Positions 57,489-64,000 of a DNA stretch of 64,000 bases are shown here, one piece after another. A program made the translations under genes and the position numbers. The stretch spans positions 231,848 to 295,847 of the forward strand of contig JBBHKE010001969.1 of NCBI GenBank assembly GCA_037447655.1, read 5' to 3'. Each line of letters starts with the position of its first letter. Position 1 is the first letter of the stretch. The notes beneath the pieces were generated by a model, which ran no database searches, was not told the DNA's origin, and saw nothing but the letters and a program-made list of their open reading frames with translations. The DNA is from Zygnema cylindricum (lineage: Eukaryota; Streptophyta; Zygnematophyceae; Zygnematales; Zygnemataceae).

Positions 57489-59118
57489 CAAACTGTCTCA
57501 CCCAGATAAACCTCAAACTTATAATGACGCAATGAACTCTCTGAGAGGAACCGGTGGAAGACAACCATTATTGAGGAGATGGCCTCAATTATGGCAGCCG
57601 ATACATGGGAGCTGGTAGACTTTCATCTAGACCAAAAGTTTATCGGGTGTAAGTGGGTATTTAAACTGAAACTCAAACTGAATAGCACCATTGAGCGATA
57701 TAAGGCTCAGTTAGTGGCTAAAGGATTCACTCAAAAAGAGGGAATTGACTACGAGGAGACATTTTCTCTGGTCGTCAAGTTTCCCTTTGTTCGGATACTT
57801 CCTAGTCTAGCGGCAGCAAAAGAAAAAGAAATACATCAAATGGACATCATGACCGCCTTCCTACATAGAGAGTTGGAAGAGGTGATTTTTATACTATAGG
57901 CCGAAGGATTTGAGGAGCAAGGGGAGGAGATAAACATATGTCGATTGATCAAATCTTTGTAAAGGCTGAAACAAGCGTCACGGCAATGGAATAAGAAGCT
58001 CAATGAGTTTTTTATAGGTTTGGGATATATTCGGATCAACTCAAATCACTCAATTTGTTTATTTAATGATGAGGAAAGAATAATCTACATTGCAATTTAT
58101 GCTGTTAAATTTGTTTGTTTTAAGTAAATTAATAGATCAAATTAACAAGTTGAAAACGGATCTAAATAGTAGATTTGAGATGAAAGATATAAGAGAAGAA
58201 GCAGGGTATATTTTGGGAATTTAGGTAGAGAGAGACAGAGATAAAAAGATAATCAGATTAACTCAAAAAGAGGCCATTGTTAACATGTTAGAAAGATTCA
58301 AAATGGATAAGCTTAATAGTTGTACCACTCTAATAGAAACTAAAAAAGGGAAGTGAGGGGAGTTTGGAAGGGGGGGTTATAATATTCGATGATGAGTTAG
58401 GCCTGAATAGAAAAGATTTATCCACACAATTCCTTATAGACAAGTAGTGGGCAGCCTAATGTATTTAATGAATTCTACCCGGAATTCGCAGCTATTGGAG
58501 TACTAAGTAGGAGTCTGAATGCTCCCACTAAGAAAGATTAGGAGGCAACTAAGAGAGTCCTTAGATATCTCATAGGGACTAGAGACCTATGGCTGCATTT
58601 GGGTGCGAACAATACTAACATCACCACTTCGAGTGATGCTACCTATGGGGATGCTTCTATGAGGAGATGCACGTCTAGGTATGTATTGTATGTGGGTGAT
58701 AGGGCTTGCTGCTTGAGCAGCAAGCAGCAAAAGATCATTGCTCAGTCCGCCATGGAGGCTACGTAGGTGACCAATCCACCATGGAGGCTGAGTACATGGC
58801 CTCTTGCTCTGCTGTAAAACAATTAATGTGGGTCAAGTCCTTGCTTAATGAGCTTGGTAATCTTACGAGCAGTGTCCAGAAAGTGTTTTGTGATAATCAC
58901 GCGGCCATTGCCATTTCTCCAAATTTTAAGCACCATTTTAAAGCCAAAAATATGGACATTAGACTTAGCTTTGTTAGGGAGAAGGTAAAAGAAAGATAAT
59001 CACTTTACGGTATAGACGAGATAGTGAAATGGTAGCAGATATGATGACCAAACCTGTGCCTTCCCCTAAACTAATTTTCTGCAGCGAGAAGTGTGGTCTT
59101 AAATTGAAGAGTGACTAG
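57489..59118 (+). pseudogene. El-2 RT and RNase H, decayed
   Basis: It continues the El-2 linker at KLSHPDKPQ. The RT frame at 57579-57899 has GCKWVFKLKLKLN, KEGIDYEETF and EIHQMDIMTAFLH. After it there are many stops; the YVDD box is lost (AIYAVKFVCF). RNase H is readable at 58706-58999 with STMEAEYMASCSAVKQLMWVK and FCDNHAAIAI, and after a break MMTKPVPSPKL. A short duplication of the CAGTCC..CATGGAGGCT word sits near 58742-58790. Confidence 0.88.
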
Positions 59119-59131
59119 AAATTAAGGGGAG

Positions 59132-60193
59132 TGTAGATATTAATGGTTCTTTTAGTATTATCTAGGTCTGAACATGTAAAATAAAATGCAAAAAATAAGT
59201 AGAGGCAATCTGCCTTTAGCTCCTCACTTCACCTCCCACACTTGTCGCAGTCACTTAAGGTTAAAGACGGAGCTAGAGCCATGGCTGCCTATGCTGTCCA
59301 CAAAGAGATACATGCAGTAGTTTTTGGAAGGTTTACCAAAAGTTACTTGACAGACCCAGGGTTTGATCCTGGCACCTAGCGTCCCTCAAAGTCAACAGTT
59401 GTTGTTACCATTCTAATATAGTATGGGACCAGTGCTGAGGTATATATGGTTTGTTTGATTTTTAAAGATGTACACATAGATAAATTCATTTAACTGCGCG
59501 AATAGACTTGTGGCACAAGAACATAGTTAGAGTATAAGCACGGCTTACTGTACTTTGCAAAACAAATAGCGCGCATTTGTTTCCACGGCGAAACAAATTC
59601 GGGGCATTTATTCTCGACAGCTAGAGTAGAAAGTCGGTTTTGATCGGACGGCCACGATTGGTGCCAAGATCGCGGAATAGGCCTTTTGGCGGTTTTTGGT
59701 CATTGCCACGTCAAGTGACACGTGGCACAACCTTATTGGTTTGGGACATCTCCAAAGACTATGGGAAAGAATCTAAATATAGCAAACGTTGACATTTTGG
59801 CCATGTCGTACGATGGGCATACATAAAATACCCCGACACCTGTACTTTTCTGTACAACACTGTATTCTGATTCGTGGTAAACTCTAGTAGAAGAGGGTTT
59901 AGAGAGGGATTTAGGACATAGAACATTTGGTAGGTAGCCACCTCTCTCCAAGAGTGCTTTTGTACAAAAGGTCAACTTTGACCTTTCATAACTTACTACT
60001 CAGGGAGCAAATTCAGAGATTCTTTTTGCTATTGACTCAAGGGAATCTTGTCTTCACAGAGGTGAAGGTGGTTAGAGTTTTTGTCTGCCAAGGTGGCAGT
60101 TATTCTTGTTGAAACACCAAGGGGTCAGGGTTATCCTAAGAGCTTCGTGTGAGCTGCCCATTCTAAGGACCTATGGGTGTTTCAAAAATTGCA
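59132..60193 (+). repeat. El-2 3' LTR
   Basis: 1062 bp, preceded by AATTAAGGGGAG. It starts TGTAGATATTAATGG, has the stem-loop core CACACTTGTCGCAGTCACTT, and ends AAAATTGCA before CTAGC. Confidence 0.92.
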
Positions 60194-61632
60194 CTAGCCA
60201 CTCGAGATCATGAGGGTGATATTACTTACTTAGTAATATGTATCGACTAAAAAAGGCTTGACACGTACAACTTCCATGCAACCAATGGCGAGTAAGACAT
60301 GTTTGGCATGGCAAATGATGTCATACAATACCACTAGCTCTTAAAAAGGCACATGTCAAGCGTTTTTAAGTGTTAACATGCCCCTTAAATTTTAAATATA
60401 AGCATGATAAGCCATTTGTTATAAGTTTCATAATGTTTTGTTGCATATTTTTCTTGTTTTATGCCATTCAGAATTAGAAACTTAAAAGTTTTTCTTAATT
60501 GGGAATGATAATTGCAACAAAGTTATGTAATAGACACGTTCGACCAAGATTAATTTTTCTTGCGCTTGAGTTCATGGATATATCAATGGGAACTCATCAA
60601 AGCCATTAACAATCGTGGAAGTTTGTTATCTTTTAAATGCGCTCCCTCCTCTACAATTGCGTGCTAACTTACGTCCACGTTTGGGGCCGGGGGTTCATGA
60701 GTGGTTGTAAACATTTTGGAGCAATTTACGAATCTCTTGCGTCTATATTCGGGTATGTTTGGCATTTACGTTATAAGGCGGAATTGTGTTTAGATGTAAC
60801 AATTGGATTTGGAAGGGATTTTTATTTTTCATTGCTCGTGTGGAGGGGGGCATCGTGCCGCATCTGATTTGTGTGGTTAACACCTAAGCAATAACACAAT
60901 GAAAAATATATATATATATAATCCCTCTTTGTTTCTAATTTATAGGTTCTCTGGTTGACCTACATTCCCTCCACATGTTTGCACTCCACATGTTTGCAAC
61001 CTTGGTGATGTTGTCCTCACGGCCGGATTGGGATACACATTTATTTTTCTATGACATTGTTAACGTGGGAGGCACTCTGAGACACATCAACATTAAAAAA
61101 AAATTGACGCTCAACGAGATACTGTATATTTCATTACCTTATTTGCATTTAATCTTTTGGACAATTCGGATAAGCCATTTGTTGATATTATATGTTATTG
61201 TGCGAAAAATAACATTTGGATATAGGGGTGAGGAGAGTCCTCCACCAAGCTTTTCCGTTGATTTTTTTCAACAATGTGTATTAGCGACCATTCAACTAGC
61301 ATAAGTGATCCTCTTACGAAACAAGGTGGCATATGACATGCAAGCCCCTCAACTCTTCCAACAACACATGTAGATCTTCGAGGTTATAGATCTGAGTTTG
61401 TTTGATTGTAGGTAGTCATGTATTATAAGTTTGTTCTCATTCATGGGTATAGATATATAACACTTAACTGGTTTTAGTGTTCACTTGTTTTAGTTAGAAT
61501 TGAGTCTTCCGTATTTTTTTTTATTCTTATGCCTATTTTTTTTTCATATATTTTATAACTTTTTATATTTTTTAATCTTCTTTTACGCCTTTTGCACCCT
61601 GCTGGTTTTTTTATATAGGAGATTCTTCTTTA
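60194..61632. other. Low-complexity and AT-rich DNA, no gene recognised
   Basis: Short open frames at 60637-60867 and 60975-61304 have no motif and no splice support. A TATATATATA run lies near 60910. The first five bases are the right target duplication of El-2. Confidence 0.6.
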
Positions 61633-61773
61633 TGTAGAAACTAATGGTTTTATTAGTATTTTCTAGGTCTGAAAAGAAATATAGAAGTCGAGGCAGTCTA
61701 TCTCTAACTTCTCTCTCCAACTCTCAAACTTGTCGCAGTCACTGAGAAATTGGAGAGTGAAAAGGAAGAAGTA
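61633..61773 (+). mobile_element. LTR start fragment of the El-2 family
   Basis: TGTAGAAACTAATGG and TATTTTCTAGGTCTGA, then the stem-loop with AACTTGTCGCAGTCACTGA. Similarity stops just after the stem-loop. Confidence 0.8.
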
Positions 61774-61984
61774 GTGTAAACAAAAAAATATTTTTTATGA
61801 ACTCCAATTTGGGTTAAAGGCATTGACACCAACAAAACATTGACGTTAATATACACATCTAACACTAGTTTGGTACACATTCCCATCATGTAGCCAGTAT
61901 GTGTTGAAATAGGCGAAGTTTGTGTTGAGGATCAGTGATATTCAACATATCGCATGGGGGCCAAAGTGAAAACTTTGGTTAAAT

Positions 61985-62056
61985 GGCCGAGTCGGGGATC
62001 AAACCCGGGACCTTCTGTTAGACATCCACTAGCTCTACCAACCGAGCTACCCGGCC
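61985..62056 (-). other. tRNA-like sequence, left arm
   Basis: 72 bases on the minus strand with a 7-bp acceptor stem (GGCCGGG with CTCGGCC, one G-U), D arm GCTC..GAGC with A box TAGCTCGGTTGG, and T arm CCGGG..CCCGA with B box GGTTTGATCCC. The anticodon stem does not pair, so I do not call it a functional tRNA. Confidence 0.75.
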
Positions 62057-62311
62057 GATTGTGCATGCAAGCGCTTGAAACCGAATTTACGCCAATGAAC
62101 GGCGCACTGGCGTAACCAGCATATACTGCGATACACACGTGTGGAGTCCGAAGTGGACATTCCTCTAAAACGAGATGGAGTCCATCGTGAGGGGGCGTGT
62201 TGGAGGAATGTCCACTTCGGACTCCACACGTGTGTATCGCAGTAAATGATGATTATGCTAGTGCGCCGTTCATTGCCGTAAATTCGGTTTCAGGCGCTTG
62301 CATGCACAATC

Positions 62312-62383
62312 GGCCGGGTAGCTCAGTTGGTAGAGCTAGTGTATGTCTAACACAAGGTCCCGGGTTCGATCCCCGACTTGGCG
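62312..62383 (+). other. tRNA-like sequence, right arm
   Basis: A box TAGCTCAGTTGG and B box GGTTCGATCCC are perfect. The anticodon stem has four of five pairs with a 7-base loop ATGTCTA, where GTC would sit in the anticodon position (Asp). The acceptor stem is worse than in the left arm (3' side CTTGGCG). It could be a living pol III promoter without being a tRNA gene. Confidence 0.75.
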
Positions 62384-62450
62384 ATTTAACCAAAGTTTTC
62401 ACTTTGGCGCCCATGCGATATGTTGAATATCGCCGATCCTCAACAGTTTG

Positions 62451-63820
62451 AATATGTGAGAACAAGTTAGAGCAATTTTCCGCCCCTCTTAATGGCTAAG
62501 AATCAAGTTTTATTGCGCTCTCCAAAGTAGACGCCACTCACTTTCTAGTGTCGACTTTGTTAAATGATTCTTTTGCGGTGTTTTTATACGATTTAACAAG
62601 CAATTTAGTGCGAAGTGACACATTTCGCACCCACAACTATTAAAACTTTCTAAACTAATAGATTGTACACTAATTAAACTGTCCGTGTATTACATCAAAG
62701 TAAATAACATATATTATATTTTAAGTTCGAGGGGTAAAAATTTAGGGGCGCCGAATCAACAACACTAACAACGATTCACTTTTTAATTTACAAGGTCCTT
62801 TCCAGTGGCATATGAAAAAGCTAACAATAAATCCTGTGACACGTGTAGCTTCCTAAAATTTTACTGAAATTACCCTGTAATTTTTGGGAAATAGTTTTGT
62901 CTCCGAAAACTGAAACTTATGTTTCCAAGTTGGGAATTGAACTGAAAAGTAAAATTAGACGCTCAAAACAGCCATAGAAAACTAATTTATACATGTTACT
63001 GTCCTCTCCATATAACTTTCTTCATTTTTTTTAATGGCTACATCTCGAATTGGGACATTGGCTGCTATTTTGACCCGCTTCTTGTAATGAGTCCACCAAT
63101 GGGGTACACTTTTCAAAGCGAGCGTATCCAAAACATTCGACCAATAGAATTTCGTTAATCGTTTCAATAACCACATACGACAGGCTTCACTAAGGGGCTT
63201 TTCGTTACAATGGCGATTAGGGTTTGGGCTATCGGGACCATTTGACTCTAATGAAACGCTCATTTTTTAAAACTCGATGAGACGCAAAAAAAACTTGATG
63301 ACATGCGACGATTGGTTACGGGCAAGGAAAATACAGGATGAACTGCAGTTTCCCGCAAAATTTTTGAGGAACTTCTTAGGGCTATCGGAAAAGGAATCGG
63401 ATTGGCCGGAAAATTGGAGTTAATGCCGAAAAGAAATTGAGCCGCGGTGAAATAGCTGGAAAAAATTGTTTTTTTAACATATTTGTTTTGTTTCCGGGCT
63501 TTTATATTCTTTTTTTTGTATAAGCTACGTGGCGACTTATGAATGGAGCTTCTCACGACACCAAATGATCCACGTGGAACCAAATTGCTTCCTATGAGGT
63601 TTTAGGTCTGCCTAGGTTTAATAAGCAATAACTCTTAAACTCGTTGACTAACGATTCATTACTCGCATCAAATGTCGTCATTGGCCGTTGACTTTCGAAT
63701 CAGCGCAATCATTGTGCGCGTAACTGAACAGGAGTCAGTTCCTGCATTCTGCCAAAACTGCCCTACGGAAAGCTTCACCGCCCATAGTAAAAGGACTTTA
63801 AGTCTTTAAGTGAACTGCTA
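62451..63820. other. AT-rich region with one doubtful exon
   Basis: No transposon recognised. Apart from the frame at 62982-63263 there is nothing with coding character. Confidence 0.5.
62982..63263 (-). CDS. Doubtful first exon or small hypothetical protein
   Basis: 93 codons from MSVSLESNGPDSPNPN, basic and tryptophan-containing (ACRMWLLKRLTKFYW, then PHWWTHYKKRVKIAANVP). The composition looks more protein-like than neighbouring frames, and several GT sites near the end could serve as donors. There is no recognisable family, no partner exon seen, and no support beyond the frame itself. Confidence 0.25.
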   Translation of the reverse strand: MSVSLESNGPDSPNPNRHCNEKPLSEACRMWLLKRLTKFYWSNVLDTLALKSVPHWWTHYKKRVKIAANVPIRDVAIKKNEESYMERTVTCIN

Positions 63821-64000
63821 CACCGCGCATCGTTATTAGTGTCAAATTTTAAATAGTGTGGAAGTAAATATACCGTCATTGACGCTAATTAAGTTTTTTT
63901 TTTTTTTTTTTTAAAAGGTGTATTCTAATTTTGGCGTTTATGCTAATTTGGGAACAGCAAAAATGGAATATTCGTTGTATGATTATACACATTAATATAT
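63821..64000. mobile_element. Mariner-like MITE, left end, continuing past the window
   Basis: TA then CACCGCGCATCGTTATTAGTGTCAA, the family terminal repeat, then a T-run and GGCGTTTATGCTAATTTGG. The right end is not in the window. Confidence 0.6.

Larger units (their letters stand above)
40282..60193 (+). mobile_element. El-2: outer copia element of a four-level nest
   Basis: The 5' LTR 40282-41386 and 3' LTR 59132-60193 belong to one family, and the flanks carry the same 5-bp word CTAGC (40277-40281 and 60194-60198). The unit is therefore one insertion now swollen to 19.9 kb by later ones. Its own coding sequence is in two pieces, 41387-44078 and 57489-59118. They join across the GTGAC duplication of El-1b in the pol linker (QVNNMVT next to KLSHPDKP). 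All of its frames are heavily mutated, which fits its being the oldest member of the nest. Confidence 0.88.
61923..62445. mobile_element. 523-bp palindromic element with tRNA-like arms and 5-bp target duplication
   Basis: Two inverted arms of exactly 243 bp (61923-62165 and 62203-62445), about 93 percent identical by eye, around a 37-bp centre. The outer ends are TGTTGAGGATC and GATCCTCAACA, and the flanks are both GTTTG (61918-61922, 62446-62450). TG..CA ends with a 5-bp duplication are typical of LTR-retrotransposon integration. The right arm read outward from TGTTGGAGG at 62198, after GTGAGGGGGCG, looks like a short LTR behind a polypurine tract. Each arm holds one tRNA-like sequence. It encodes no protein. 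Confidence 0.88.

Noticed and set aside
60975-61304. 109-codon plus frame as a host gene
   Set aside because: No recognisable motif, AT-rich composition, and no splice or promoter context.
62312-62383. A functional tRNA-Asp gene
   Set aside because: A and B boxes are good, but the acceptor stem is poor, the anticodon stem is imperfect, and the sequence is one of two mirror copies inside a mobile palindrome. I list it only as tRNA-like.
61923-62445. Retrozyme (hammerhead ribozyme in a short LTR element) or Cassandra-type 5S element
   Set aside because: No hammerhead core (CTGATGA with GAAAC) on either strand in the right spacing, and no 5S rRNA internal promoter; the inverted arms also do not fit.

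Overview
The window is nuclear DNA of a land plant. The protein-coding genes have short spliced introns, the only RNA polymerase III-like sequences have plant tRNA character, and most of the rest is plant-type Ty1/copia and Ty3/gypsy retrotransposons plus small inverted-repeat elements. I cannot name the species; the compact introns and the copia families would suit a seed-free plant, but that is a guess.

Layout. 1-158 is the edge of a minus-strand LTR. 2381-5787 (minus) is a five-exon gene for an unrecognised protein with one predicted membrane helix. 7295-14702 (minus) is a twelve-exon gene for the CCR4-NOT subunit NOT4 (RING, RRM and CCCH zinc finger); every intron phase agrees, and the gene is long for the family. 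14703-17920 is AT-rich and gene-poor. From about 17.9 kb to 60.2 kb everything is transposons in two nests. Nest 1 (17.9-38.1 kb) is a decayed gypsy element whose interior holds a recent, target-site-flanked copia element (El-1, 21316-27663) and a minus-strand gag-only copia derivative (El-6, 31140-34693). Nest 2 (40282-60193) is a copia element (El-2, CTAGC duplication) containing a second copia element (El-1b, 44079-57483, GTGAC duplication), which in turn contains a third (El-3, 45594-50390, ACAAA duplication) and a minus-strand fourth (El-4, 52931-57027). The right end carries a 523-bp palindromic element with two tRNA-like arms and perhaps one small exon.

Three sequence themes run through these elements. 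The copia primer-binding site matches the anticodon arm of initiator tRNA-Met, and it lies inside the gag reading frame. The LTRs carry a tRNA-like module with a B box, always antisense to the element. The 5' part of the LTRs has a stem-loop whose apex is conserved while its arms change together. At least six mariner-like miniature elements with the same CACCGT... ends and TA flanks are scattered through the window, two of them in introns. The gypsy polyprotein ends in a PHD-finger-like Cys4-His-Cys3 motif.

All coordinates and phases were worked out by eye. Host gene models are strongest where consecutive intron phases agree; transposon genes are nearly all broken and are marked as pseudogenes.
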